Origin: Comamonadaceae bacterium
GTDB taxonomy: Bacteria; Pseudomonadota; Gammaproteobacteria; Burkholderiales; Burkholderiaceae_C
Length of the DNA: 5,603 nucleotides
Assembly (NCBI GenBank): GCA_947374505.1
Contig: CANCCE010000184.1
Span: 1-5,603, forward strand
Direction: 5' to 3'
Shown here: piece by piece, positions 1 to 5,603 of the stretch
Layout: each line of letters begins with the position of its first letter
How positions within the stretch are numbered: the first letter of the stretch is position 1
Made by a program: the position numbers and the translations under genes
The notes under the pieces: generated by a model
What the model was told of the DNA's origin: nothing
The model's input: the letters and a program-made list of their open reading frames with translations, nothing else
The model's database searches: none

Positions 1-888
1 CTCGGCCACTGCAAAGGTGAAGGAATAGTTCGGCTCCTGCCCCATGCGCAGGTCGCTGATCAACAAACGACTGCCGCGCTGCTCCAACTTGTAAAAGCCT
101 TTGGTGAACGCCACGATGCGCTGCACGCCGTCAATGCCCTGCAGCTCGGCGGCCAGCGCGTTGCCACGCGGGAATCGATCGAATTCAATCTTCGGCTGAT
201 CGTCGAGTAGGGAGTAAAAACCCTCGTGATACCCGTCCCCGGCCACTGCCACCACGCGCCACAGTACCGTGTTGAACGGCGTGGGCGTGACCAGCAGGTG
301 TTCGACCACGATGCCTTGTTGCGCCAGCGCGGCGCGGGCGATCTGTGCCACCTGTTGTTGCGCCACAAAACCCCAGGCCAGATAAGCCGTGCTGAGCAGC
401 AGCCCGACCCCATTGGCTATGCGCCCCCGATGACTGCCGCGCGTTGCCAGCACCCAAATCACGCCGACCAGCAGCGGCATCGTGTACAGCAGGTCAATGA
501 TGAACACGCTGTCCACCCCGAACGGATGGTTGGAAAAAGGCAGCGCCAACTGCGTGCCGTAAACGGTCATCGCGTCGAGCAGCGGGTGCGTCACCAGCGC
601 CAGCCAGAGCGCCAGCCACCAACGCCGCAGCAAACCCCATTCGCCATGCAGTCGCGCGACCAACGCGGCAAAAGGCAGGGAGAACAATGTCAGCCAGAAA
701 AGCGCATGGCTTTCGGCGCGGTGCAGCACCATGTTGCGGATGACGTCGCCTTGGTCGATCAACACATCAAGGTCCGGCAGCGTGCCCGCTACCGCGCCCC
801 ATAGCGCGGCCTTCCACACCGCTGTGCGGCGGCCCATCACGGCGACCGAAACGGCTGCACCCAGCGCTAGTTGAGAGAGTGAATCCAT
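1..888 (-). CDS. Membrane metal-dependent hydrolase, YdjM/DUF457 (COG1988) family, 3' end cut by window edge
   Basis: This reading frame runs open from an ATG at 888 to the window edge (296 codons, no stop), so the C-terminus is missing. It matches the inner-membrane YdjM-like family (PF04307), annotated as metal-dependent hydrolases; the physiological substrate is unknown. Visible family motifs are LPDLD (residues 37-41), HRAESH (56-61) and THPLLD (100-105), whose His and Asp residues are the expected metal ligands. YGTQLALPF (110-118) and VFIIDLLYT (128-136) are also typical. Hydrophobic stretches at about 5-35, 62-78, 87-103, 125-148 and 158-176 suggest several membrane segments, followed by a soluble C-terminal part from about 180. 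No good Shine-Dalgarno precedes the ATG, but the N-terminus beginning MDSLSQ fits the family. It reads in the same direction as the accD-to-peptidase run but is now separated from it by the toxin-antitoxin module. Family assignment is firm; function is not. Confidence 0.88.
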   Translation of the reverse strand, partial: MDSLSQLALGAAVSVAVMGRRTAVWKAALWGAVAGTLPDLDVLIDQGDVIRNMVLHRAESHALFWLTLFSLPFAALVARLHGEWGLLRRWWLALWLALVTHPLLDAMTVYGTQLALPFSNHPFGVDSVFIIDLLYTMPLLVGVIWVLATRGSHRGRIANGVGLLLSTAYLAWGFVAQQQVAQIARAALAQQGIVVEHLLVTPTPFNTVLWRVVAVAGDGYHEGFYSLLDDQPKIEFDRFPRGNALAAELQGIDGVQRIVAFTKGFYKLEQRGSRLLISDLRMGQEPNYSFTFAVAE

Positions 889-937
889 AGCCGGGGATTA
901 TCGTTGAGCGGCCGCTTTTAGAGCCTTGAGCCCTGCC

Positions 938-1150
938 TCAACCTGTTGTCTTCGGAGCGGGCCGCAAGCAGAGCTCCGTGCTCAACGGGTGAAAGTTGAT
1001 CACCAGTTCACTTTCCTCATTGCCGAGTCGTGGCCAGAGTTGATTCCAGCCGTTGCGTGTGGTTAGATCATTGTTCTGCAGCGTCAGCTCTTCCACGACT
1101 GGGCGAGTCAAGATGACGGTGCATTTGAAAACTTTAACGCCCCGACTCAT
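938..1150 (-). CDS. Possible small hypothetical protein (70 aa)
   Basis: I do not recognise this protein. The frame can start at ATG 1168 (76 aa) or ATG 1150 (70 aa). The second is preferred because GGAAG lies 4 nt upstream of it, whereas the first ATG falls inside the decayed peptidase repeat and has no Shine-Dalgarno. The product (MSRGVKVFKCTVILTRP at its N-terminus) is neither hydrophobic nor low-complexity, has a mixed, protein-like composition, and shows no metal, nucleotide-binding or signal-peptide motif. It ends 49 nt before the membrane-hydrolase start, on the same strand, so the two could be co-transcribed. It could be a real small gene, the remnant of a longer one truncated when the region rearranged, or a chance frame. 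Confidence 0.3.
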   Translation of the reverse strand: MSRGVKVFKCTVILTRPVVEELTLQNNDLTTRNGWNQLWPRLGNEESELVINFHPLSTELCLRPAPKTTG

Positions 1151-1165
1151 CAAGCTTCCGCGCGG

Positions 1166-1222
1166 CATTTAGGTGCGGGAGGTCTATCGCAGGTCGAATT
1201 CGTACTGTTCGTACTGTGCTTC
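1166..1222 (-). pseudogene. Decayed fragment of the metallopeptidase 3' end (left direct repeat)
   Basis: Read on the minus strand this segment encodes EAQYEQYEFDLR followed by TAG, against [12 protein letters not shown] in the intact peptidase. By eye, 46 of 57 aligned bases match 1901-1958, with one single-base gap, and a 20-base stretch (1188-1207) is identical to 1924-1943. Adding one base after the DL codons restores R-I-D-L-P-H-L-N against R-V-Y-L-T-H-L-D of the intact gene, so this is a coding sequence that has suffered a one-base deletion rather than a random match. Homology stops on both sides, so only the last ~20 codons survive. It lies immediately upstream of the mazE promoter. 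Confidence 0.75.
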
Positions 1223-1266
1223 TGTGGCTGCCAAAAAGTTATACTAAAATAAGACTTTTTTTGGAG
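1216..1266 (+). promoter_or_regulatory. Putative mazEF promoter and ribosome-binding site
   Basis: An AT-rich block precedes mazE. TATACT (1240-1245) and TAAAAT (1245-1250) are each one base from the -10 consensus. No good -35 hexamer is visible at 16-18 nt upstream; that position falls in the decayed peptidase fragment. AGTTATACT (1238-1246) is a near-palindrome that could contribute to an operator, since MazE-family antitoxins usually autoregulate, but this is inference. A T7 tract (1256-1262) leads into GGAG (1263-1266), 6 nt before the mazE ATG, a well-placed Shine-Dalgarno. Confidence 0.4.
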
Positions 1267-1272
1267 TAAGCC

Positions 1273-1515
1273 ATGTTCAATGCCTCGCTTCGTCGATCTG
1301 GCGGATCGCTCATCATGACAATCCCGCCGGCTTATGTGGAACAAAACCACCTCGATGCTGGGTCTCGCCTGTTTGTTGAGATCAACGGGGCAGAACTCAA
1401 AATAAAGCCAGGTCGCCAACGTCCCAAGCTCTCGGAATTGTTGGCGGCAACGCCAGACAACTTGGCTCGCGTGGCCGATTGGGATGACATGCCTGCCCTC
1501 GGGGCGGAGCTTTGA
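1273..1515 (+). CDS. mazE: MazE/PemI-family antitoxin, AbrB/SpoVT fold
   Basis: This 80-residue protein is the antitoxin of a type II module. It should bind and neutralise the downstream MazF-like RNase and, through its N-terminal half, bind its own promoter. Residues 3-47 show the AbrB/MazE swapped-hairpin pattern: the basic S-L-R-R-S-G-G-S start, then I-P-P-A-Y (17-21) and a beta-rich stretch ending I-K-P. The acidic, tryptophan-containing C-terminus (ADWDDMPALGAEL, 68-80) is where MazE-type antitoxins wrap the toxin. The start is set by GGAG 6 nt upstream. The stop TGA overlaps the toxin's TTG start, indicating translational coupling. Its length is normal for the family. Base use looks slightly more AT-rich than the flanking minus-strand genes by eye. 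The symbol is a family label: PemI or ChpS would be equally defensible. Confidence 0.87.
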   Translation: MFNASLRRSGGSLIMTIPPAYVEQNHLDAGSRLFVEINGAELKIKPGRQRPKLSELLAATPDNLARVADWDDMPALGAEL

Positions 1516-1859
1516 CGCCAGAGCGGGGCGAAATCCTCCACCTTCAATTTGATCCCGCCTCTGGCAGGGAGATGCTGGGCAAGCACTTTTGCTTGGTGGT
1601 TTCCCCTCGCTCTTTTAACGCCCGTTTTCGCTTGGCGATGGTCTGCCCCATTTCAGGTGGTAACTCTGAGCTTGCGCGAAACAGTGGCTTCCTGGTTTCC
1701 TTGATGGGCTATGGCTTGCGAACCGATGGGGCAGTGCATGCACATCAACTCAAATCATTGGACTGGACGGCAAGACAGGCAGCCTTTGTAGAAAAAGTTC
1801 CAGTTGCCGTCGTGCAAGAGGTGCTGGAATGCTTGGCAGCTGTTTTTGAGGATGAATAG
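1512..1859 (+). CDS. mazF: MazF/PemK/ChpB-family toxin, probable mRNA endoribonuclease
   Basis: This 115-residue toxin of the MazF/PemK family would cleave mRNA at short specific sequences when freed from its antitoxin. Family features in order are RGEI (5-8), DPASGREMLGKH (14-25), LVVSPRSFN (28-36), CPISGGN (45-51) and the C-terminal LRTDGAVHAHQLKSLDW block (69-85) plus AR at 87-88. The start must be TTG at 1512, because the next ATG (codon 21) would remove the RGEI...DP strand; the TTG overlaps the antitoxin stop and GGAG lies only 2 nt before it, so translation probably depends on coupling to mazE. Compared with E. coli MazF, the positions of the reported key residues Arg29 and Thr52 hold His25 and Ser48. 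It ends 9 nt from the convergent peptidase stop, leaving no room for a conventional intrinsic terminator. Confidence 0.87.
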   Translation: MTPERGEILHLQFDPASGREMLGKHFCLVVSPRSFNARFRLAMVCPISGGNSELARNSGFLVSLMGYGLRTDGAVHAHQLKSLDWTARQAAFVEKVPVAVVQEVLECLAAVFEDE

Positions 1860-1868
1860 GCGTACATC

Positions 1869-2405
1869 TCAACGCCCTGACCAATCCAATTTCCCCACCA
1901 CATCCAGGTGCGTGAGGTACACCCGCAGGTCGAATTCGTACTGGTGGTATTGCGGTTCCATGTAGGTGCAGAGCTTGTAGAAAGCCTTGTCGTGCTCACG
2001 TTCTTTGATGTGCGCGAGTTCGTGCACCGCGATCATTTTCAGGAACTCAGCGGGGCCTTCTTTGAACAGGGCGGCGACGCGGATTTCGCGCTTGGATTTG
2101 AGCTTGTTGCCCTGCACGCGTGAGATGGTGGTGTGGGTGCCGAGCGCATGCGCGATGACTTGCAGTTTGTTGTCAAACAGCACCCGCGACAACGGATCTG
2201 AGTTGCGCAAAAAGCGGTTCTTCAGATCCATCACGTAGTCGTACAGCGCCTTGTCGGTGCGCACGCTGTGGGCCTCAGGGTATTTTTTGAGCAGCACCGC
2301 ACCGAGCTGACCTTCGGTGAGCAGCGCTTGCACTTGGTCGCGCAAGTTGTCGGGGTAGCCGAGCAGGTATTTCAATGACAGCCCGGCCGTCCCGACGTTG
2401 CTCAA
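1869..2405 (-). CDS. YgjP-like zinc metallopeptidase (DUF45/PF01863)
   Basis: This 178-residue protein carries HELAH (128-132) and a third ligand at His138, followed by DKAFYKLC. This is the HExxH-x5-H signature of YgjP/WLM-type metallopeptidases, which fold around one zinc ion. Substrates of the family are not well defined; no signal peptide or membrane segment is seen, so a cytoplasmic location is likely. The characteristic C-terminal block [16 protein letters not shown] (153-168) is also present and is the part duplicated upstream of mazE. No ATG or GTG is available near the expected N-terminus. The best start is TTG at 2405, overlapping the lysS TGA; a second TTG at 2375 (leading into KYLLGYP) is an alternative closer to the usual family N-terminus. 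Position immediately behind lysS argues for co-transcription and coupled translation. Confidence is high for the family and moderate for the start. Confidence 0.88.
   Translation of the reverse strand: MSNVGTAGLSLKYLLGYPDNLRDQVQALLTEGQLGAVLLKKYPEAHSVRTDKALYDYVMDLKNRFLRNSDPLSRVLFDNKLQVIAHALGTHTTISRVQGNKLKSKREIRVAALFKEGPAEFLKMIAVHELAHIKEREHDKAFYKLCTYMEPQYHQYEFDLRVYLTHLDVVGKLDWSGR
1901..1958 (-). repeat. Right direct repeat: intact copy of the peptidase 3'-end segment
   Basis: This segment lies inside the metallopeptidase gene and encodes the block from the Glu of [12 protein letters not shown] through HLD. It is the intact counterpart of the decayed fragment at 1166-1222, in the same orientation, with a repeat period of 735 bases. 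Together the two copies bracket the mazEF module. The core 20 identical bases are at 1924-1943 and 1188-1207. Confidence 0.75.
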
Positions 2406-3949
2406 TTCTCGCGGCGCAGCGCCGGGAACAAGATGACGTCGCGGATGCTGGCACTGTCTGTCAGCAGCATCATCAGGCGGTCAATGCCGATGCCGCAGCC
2501 GCCGGTCGGTGGCATGCCGTATTCGAGTGCACGCACAAAGTCGGCGTCGTAAAACATGGCTTCGTCGTCGCCGGAGTCTTTGGCGTTGACCTGCGCCTGG
2601 AAGCGTAAGGCTTGCTCTTGCGCGTCGTTGAGTTCGCTGAAACCGTTGCCAAACTCACGTCCGGTGATGTAGAGCTCAAAGCGTTCGGTCACTTCAGGCC
2701 GTGCATCGTTGGCGCGCGCCAAAGGCGAAATTTCGGTCGGATGTTCCATGATGAAGGTTGGCTGCCAGAGCTTGTCTTCAACAGTTTCTTCAAAGTACAA
2801 CACCTGCAAGCTGGCCAGTGAGCGAGTCGACAAGCGGTCTTTTTGTTCGGTGCAACCGAGCTTTTTGACGGCGTTGATGAGCCAAGCCGCGTCGTCCACG
2901 TTGGTGCCGGCGTCCGTGTGTTTCAGGATGGCTTCGCGAATTGTCAGGCGCTCAAAAGGCTGGCCCAGATCGACGTCTTTGCCGCCGTAACTCAGCTGCA
3001 AGGTGCCGCAGGATTTTTGGGCAGCGTCACGGATCAGCGCTTCGGTGAAGGCCATCAGGTCGTTGTAGTTCCACCAGGCGGCGTAGAACTCCATCATGGT
3101 GAATTCGGGGTTGTGCCGAACGCTGATACCTTCGTTGCGGTAGCTGCGGTTGATCTCAAAGACGCGCTCAAAACCACCGACGATGAGTCGCTTCAGGTAC
3201 AGCTCTGGCGCGATGCGCAAGAACATTTCCTGGTCCAGCGCGTTGTGGTGCGTCTTGAAAGGCTTGGCATTGGCGCCGCCCGGAATCGGGTGCAGCATCG
3301 GCGTTTCGACTTCCAGAAACTCATTGGCGACCATGAATTCGCGCATGCTGCTGACGGCTTTGCTGCGGGCCACGAAGCGCTTGCGTGCTGCTTCATCGGT
3401 GATGAGGTCAACATAGCGCTGGCGGTATTTAACTTCTTGATCGGCCACGCCGTGAAACTTGTCGGGCAGGGGGCGCAGGCTTTTGGTCACTAGCTTGAGG
3501 CCGGTGGCGTGAATCGACAGCTCACCGGTTTTGGTTTTGAACAACGTGCCTTCTGCGGCCACGATGTCGCCCAAGTCCCAATGTTTGAAGGCGCTGTGCA
3601 GTTCTTCGCCGACGCCTTCGTTGTTGATGTAGACCTGAATGCGACCGCCTGACGGACCGAAGGAAGCGTCTTGCAGCGTTGCAAAGCTGGCTTTGCCCAT
3701 GACGCGCTTGAGCATCATGCGGCCGGCCACGCTGACGCGGATGGCCAGCGGTTCGAGTTCTTCTTTGGTCTGGCTGTCGTACTGCGCAAACAGGGCTTCG
3801 GCCCGGTGTTCAGGTTTGACGTCATTGGGGAACGCCACGCCGGCTGCGCGGATGTGCTTTAGCTTTTCACGGCGCTCGGCCATCAACTGGTTGTCGTCGG
3901 GCGCAGTCACGGCAGCGGCAACGGAGGGCAGGGCGGTGGATGTGGACAT
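2402..3949 (-). CDS. lysS: Lysyl-tRNA synthetase, class II
   Basis: This cytoplasmic enzyme charges tRNA-Lys with lysine using ATP. The protein is 515 residues, close to the usual ~500 for bacterial LysRS. A short variable N-terminus (1-25) precedes a helical segment and the OB-fold anticodon-binding domain (about 68-160). The class II catalytic core follows: a motif 1 region around [19 protein letters not shown] (210-228), motif 2 as [15 protein letters not shown] into [12 protein letters not shown] (260-289), and motif 3 as [14 protein letters not shown] (483-496) with Arg491. The terminal [11 protein letters not shown] is typical of LysRS. The ATG at 3949 has no recognisable Shine-Dalgarno, but no better start is seen before conserved sequence begins near residue 24. 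It lies 74 nt behind the LON-domain gene, and its stop overlaps the peptidase start. Confidence 0.97.
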   Translation of the reverse strand: MSTSTALPSVAAAVTAPDDNQLMAERREKLKHIRAAGVAFPNDVKPEHRAEALFAQYDSQTKEELEPLAIRVSVAGRMMLKRVMGKASFATLQDASFGPSGGRIQVYINNEGVGEELHSAFKHWDLGDIVAAEGTLFKTKTGELSIHATGLKLVTKSLRPLPDKFHGVADQEVKYRQRYVDLITDEAARKRFVARSKAVSSMREFMVANEFLEVETPMLHPIPGGANAKPFKTHHNALDQEMFLRIAPELYLKRLIVGGFERVFEINRSYRNEGISVRHNPEFTMMEFYAAWWNYNDLMAFTEALIRDAAQKSCGTLQLSYGGKDVDLGQPFERLTIREAILKHTDAGTNVDDAAWLINAVKKLGCTEQKDRLSTRSLASLQVLYFEETVEDKLWQPTFIMEHPTEISPLARANDARPEVTERFELYITGREFGNGFSELNDAQEQALRFQAQVNAKDSGDDEAMFYDADFVRALEYGMPPTGGCGIGIDRLMMLLTDSASIRDVILFPALRREN

Positions 3950-3985
3950 AGTGCGGCCGAAAGGAAACAGGTCAGAGGAAAAGGA

Positions 3986-4011
3986 GCTTAGTCGCTAAGC
4001 CCGGCAAGGGC
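3986..4011 (-). promoter_or_regulatory. Overlapping inverted repeats in the lysS leader
   Basis: GCTTAG (3986-3991) and CTAAGC (3995-4000) form a perfect 6-bp stem with a 3-nt loop. An alternative 4-bp stem GCCC/GGGC (3999-4002 with 4008-4011) shares two bases with it, so the two cannot form together. On the minus strand the first stem is followed by TCCTTTTCC, which is only weakly terminator-like. It could be a minor terminator or leader structure between the LON-domain gene and lysS, or chance. Confidence 0.25.
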
Positions 4012-4020
4012 GAACTTCTG

Positions 4021-4049
4021 ATTTTAGAACGAGATGTCGCTGCGGTCGA
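4021..4049 (-). promoter_or_regulatory. Candidate lysS promoter at the end of the LON-domain gene
   Basis: On the minus strand TCGACC (4049-4044; 4 of 6 to the -35 consensus) is separated by 17 nt from TAAAAT (4026-4021; 5 of 6 to the -10 consensus), about 70 nt before the lysS ATG. It overlaps the last codons and stop of the upstream gene. Spacing is ideal but the hexamers are ordinary and could occur by chance. If real, it would let lysS and the peptidase be expressed independently of accD. Confidence 0.25.
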
Positions 4050-4695
4050 GGATGTCATTGACCAATTCAAGCCGCAGCAGCGGGTTGTCGAGTTCCATGA
4101 ATTGCTGTTTGAGCGTGACCGGGATCGGCAGCAGTTCGCTCCAGCGGTTGGCGACCCATCCGCAGTCATCAAACTTGTAGGGCATGAGAATCGGCATTTG
4201 CTCCGCCGGCACAGCGCGTTCTTGCAAGGTGAGGATCAGCTTTTTCAGCGCATCTGCGGCAGGCTGCAGGTCGTCAGGAATCGGCACGAAGAGGTCGTCA
4301 GGCAGCAGCGTGACGTCGGCGACCCACAGCCCGTGCTTGAGCTTTTCGCTGCGGCTGATCTTGAAGCGTTGCGTGCCGGTGCAGCGAACCACCATCAAGC
4401 CAGGTTGCGGCGTTGCATAGTCAGTGATGGTCGCCAAGGTGCCGATGTTTTGGAAGGCTTCGTTGGCAAAAGCATCGCCCGAAGGCTCCGCATTCAGCCG
4501 CCGCACTTCCGTGCCAGCGGTCAGCGAGACGACGCCAAACGGCGTGCCATTTTTGTGGCACTTACCGATCATGTCGAGGTAGCGCACCTCGAAAATTTGC
4601 AGTGGCAAGAAACCGCCCGGGTACAGCACCATGCCCAGCGGAAACAGCGGCAGAGCGGTCAATGCTGTCAAAGGCAGGGCGTCAGTCGACGGCAT
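4024..4695 (-). CDS. Stand-alone LON substrate-binding (N-terminal) domain protein, COG2802 type
   Basis: This 223-residue protein resembles the N-terminal substrate-recognition domain of Lon protease (PF02190) but has no ATPase or protease domain. The domain opens with [14 protein letters not shown] (15-28) and [12 protein letters not shown] (31-42), the most conserved strands of the family; the C-terminal helical part contains [12 protein letters not shown]. The role of these short proteins is not established; substrate or partner binding is inferred from Lon. The frame is open further upstream to an ATG at 4803, but that extension lies wholly within accD coding sequence and is rich in Ser and Cys without family similarity. 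The ATG at 4695 is therefore chosen, giving a 14-nt overlap with the accD 3' end. No clear Shine-Dalgarno is seen, consistent with translational coupling to accD. Confidence 0.88.
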   Translation of the reverse strand: MPSTDALPLTALTALPLFPLGMVLYPGGFLPLQIFEVRYLDMIGKCHKNGTPFGVVSLTAGTEVRRLNAEPSGDAFANEAFQNIGTLATITDYATPQPGLMVVRCTGTQRFKISRSEKLKHGLWVADVTLLPDDLFVPIPDDLQPAADALKKLILTLQERAVPAEQMPILMPYKFDDCGWVANRWSELLPIPVTLKQQFMELDNPLLRLELVNDILDRSDISF

Positions 4696-5554
4696 CGGCC
4701 GGTTGCTTTTGCAGCATGGCCAGCGTGTTAGCGACTGTTTTACGCAACTCGCGGCGGTCGCAAATAAAGTCGACAGCGCCTTTGGTTTGCAAGAACTCGG
4801 CACGCTGAAAACCGGCAGGCAGTGTCACCCGCACGGTGGATTCGATCACGCGAGGACCGGCAAAACCAATCAAGGCTTTGGGTTCGGCAATCACCACATC
4901 GCCTAAAAAGGCGAAACCGGCACTGACGCCGCCCATGGTCGGGTCGGTCAGCACGCTGATGTAAGGCAGGCTTTTTTTAGCTAGGCGAGTCAGTGATGCA
5001 TTGGTTTTGGCCATCTGCATCAGGCTCAGCAAGCCTTCTTGCATGCGCGCGCCGCCGGTGGCGGTGAAGCAGATAAACGGCACTTTTTGTTCGATGGCCG
5101 CATGCACGCCGCGCACAAAACGCTCACCCACCACACTGCCCATGCTGCCGCCCATGAAGTCAAACTCAAAGCAGGCCACCACTACGCCCATGCTGTGCAC
5201 CGCTCCGCCCATGACGATCAGAGCGTCAGTTTCGCCGGTGTTCTCTAACGCTTCTTTCAGGCGTTCCGGGTACTTGCGGCTGTCTTTGAATTTCAGGGCG
5301 TCGACCGGTAGCACTTCCTGGCCGAGTTCGTAGCGGCCTTCGGCGTCGAGAAAAGCGTCCAAACGTGCCCGCGCGCCAATGCGGTGATGGTGGCTGCACT
5401 GCGGGCAAACATTCTGGTTTTTCTCAAGGTCGTTCTTGTACAGAACGGCTTCGCAACTCGGGCATTTGATCCACAACCCTTCAGGGACGCTGCGGCGCTC
5501 GGTCGGGTCAGTTGGCGTGATTTTCGGGGGAAGTAGTTTTTCTAGCCAGCTCAT
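4682..5554 (-). CDS. accD: Acetyl-CoA carboxylase carboxyltransferase subunit beta
   Basis: AccD pairs with AccA to form the carboxyltransferase that moves CO2 from biotin-BCCP to acetyl-CoA, making malonyl-CoA for fatty-acid synthesis in the cytoplasm. The 290-residue length is standard. An N-terminal four-cysteine zinc ribbon is complete (Cys31, Cys34, Cys50, Cys53), preceded by the typical [12 protein letters not shown] start. The carboxyltransferase/crotonase-type domain follows, with [12 protein letters not shown] (133-144), [11 protein letters not shown] (164-174), [17 protein letters not shown] (203-219) and [10 protein letters not shown] (231-240). The ATG at 5554 has a strong AAGGAG with 5-nt spacing. 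It sits 33 nt behind a frame that is probably the end of trpA and overlaps the LON-domain gene, so it is likely in the middle of an operon. No key residue is missing. Confidence 0.98.
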   Translation of the reverse strand: MSWLEKLLPPKITPTDPTERRSVPEGLWIKCPSCEAVLYKNDLEKNQNVCPQCSHHHRIGARARLDAFLDAEGRYELGQEVLPVDALKFKDSRKYPERLKEALENTGETDALIVMGGAVHSMGVVVACFEFDFMGGSMGSVVGERFVRGVHAAIEQKVPFICFTATGGARMQEGLLSLMQMAKTNASLTRLAKKSLPYISVLTDPTMGGVSAGFAFLGDVVIAEPKALIGFAGPRVIESTVRVTLPAGFQRAEFLQTKGAVDFICDRRELRKTVANTLAMLQKQPADAVD

Positions 5555-5565
5555 AGGAGCTCCTT
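5555..5565 (-). promoter_or_regulatory. accD ribosome-binding site
   Basis: AAGGAG (5565-5560 on the minus strand) lies 5 nt before the accD ATG, a near-ideal Shine-Dalgarno and the strongest in the window. It is part of a 10-base perfect palindrome (5555-5564), which has no loop and so is not expected to fold on itself. Confidence 0.75.
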
Positions 5566-5587
5566 AATGCATTAGGGTTGACCCGGA

Positions 5588-5603
5588 TTATGCGTCCAGC
5601 GCG
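5588..5603 (-). CDS. trpA: C-terminal codons of an upstream gene, probably tryptophan synthase alpha subunit
   Basis: The minus strand reads A-L-D-A followed by TAA (5590-5588) and then enters from beyond the window. Only four full codons are visible, so identity cannot be read from sequence. TrpA is inferred because many Burkholderiales carry trpA directly before accD and TrpA proteins there often end in a similar A-L-D-A tail. The stop is 33 nt before the accD start. Confidence 0.45.

Larger units (their letters stand above)
889..1272. other. Intergenic region between the membrane hydrolase and mazE
   Basis: This stretch of 384 bases holds no recognisable conserved gene. It contains a 70-codon open frame on the minus strand (938-1150), a 57-base decayed copy of the neighbouring peptidase 3' end (1166-1222), and the AT-rich promoter and ribosome-binding region of mazE (about 1231-1272). 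Positions 907-916 are a 10-base perfect palindrome centred on a NotI-type site, with no loop or T-tract that would make it a convincing terminator. No RNA gene was recognised. Confidence 0.7.

Noticed and set aside
226..804. 192-codon open frame on the plus strand
   Set aside because: It lies opposite the membrane-hydrolase gene, is rich in Gln, Arg and His as expected from an antisense frame, and has no family motif. The minus-strand frame has clear DUF457 motifs.
907..916. Ten-base palindrome (NotI-type site) as a terminator or protein-binding site
   Set aside because: It has no loop and no adequate T-tract, and a single palindrome of this length is not strong evidence.
1202..1217. GTACTGT repeated at a 9-base interval as a possible MazE operator
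   Set aside because: The repeat is explained by the coding sequence of the peptidase fragment (QYEQYE), and a similar pattern is present in the intact gene (QYHQYE).
1166..1958. Composite transposon or insertion sequence
   Set aside because: No transposase, terminal inverted repeats or short target-site duplications are visible; the flanking repeats are coding-derived and diverged.
2843..3493. 216-codon open frame on the plus strand
   Set aside because: It is antisense to lysS, whose class II synthetase motifs are unambiguous over the same bases; the Val/Phe/Ala-rich translation is a typical shadow.
4102..4731. 209-codon open frame on the plus strand
   Set aside because: It is antisense to the LON-domain gene and the accD end, with an Arg/Gln/His-rich composition and no recognisable domain.
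4696..4803. N-terminal extension of the LON-domain protein to an ATG at 4803
   Set aside because: The added 36 residues lie entirely inside accD in another frame and look non-conserved; the ATG at 4695 gives a normal family N-terminus.
1..5603. CRISPR array, tRNA, rRNA or phage genes
   Set aside because: No regularly spaced repeats, RNA-gene signatures or phage structural or integrase motifs were seen on either strand.

Overview
The window reads as a chromosomal segment of a betaproteobacterium, most likely Burkholderiales and probably the Comamonadaceae (Rhodoferax/Polaromonas-like). This rests on moderately high GC with no obvious base-composition islands judged by eye, the character of the AccD and LysRS proteins, and a partial reading frame ending A-L-D-A just upstream of accD, which fits the trpA-accD order known in that group. 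No database was searched.

Layout, right to left on the minus strand: the last codons of a probable trpA (5588-5603); accD, acetyl-CoA carboxylase beta subunit (4682-5554); a stand-alone LON-substrate-binding-domain protein overlapping accD by 14 nt (4024-4695); lysS, class II lysyl-tRNA synthetase (2402-3949) after a 74-nt leader with a small inverted repeat; and a YgjP/DUF45-type zinc metallopeptidase (1869-2405) whose TTG start overlaps the lysS stop. This is a tightly packed housekeeping run. Further left are a possible small hypothetical gene (938-1150) and a COG1988/YdjM-type membrane metal-dependent hydrolase (888 to beyond position 1).

The accessory part is a two-gene MazE/MazF-type toxin-antitoxin module on the plus strand (1273-1859), convergent with the peptidase and separated from its stop codon by only 9 nt. 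The module is bracketed by two direct copies of the peptidase 3' end. The copy at 1901-1958 is part of the intact gene. The copy at 1166-1222 is a decayed, frameshifted fragment about 80% identical by eye (46 of 57 aligned bases). The simplest reading is that the module was acquired at the 3' end of the peptidase gene, leaving an intact ORF on one side and a vestigial 3' end on the other.

The housekeeping genes serve fatty-acid synthesis, translation and proteolysis-related functions. The TA module is probably an independent stress or stability element. Apart from the insertion structure around the TA module, the toxin's substituted active-site positions and the unusual TTG-overlap starts, the region looks ordinary.
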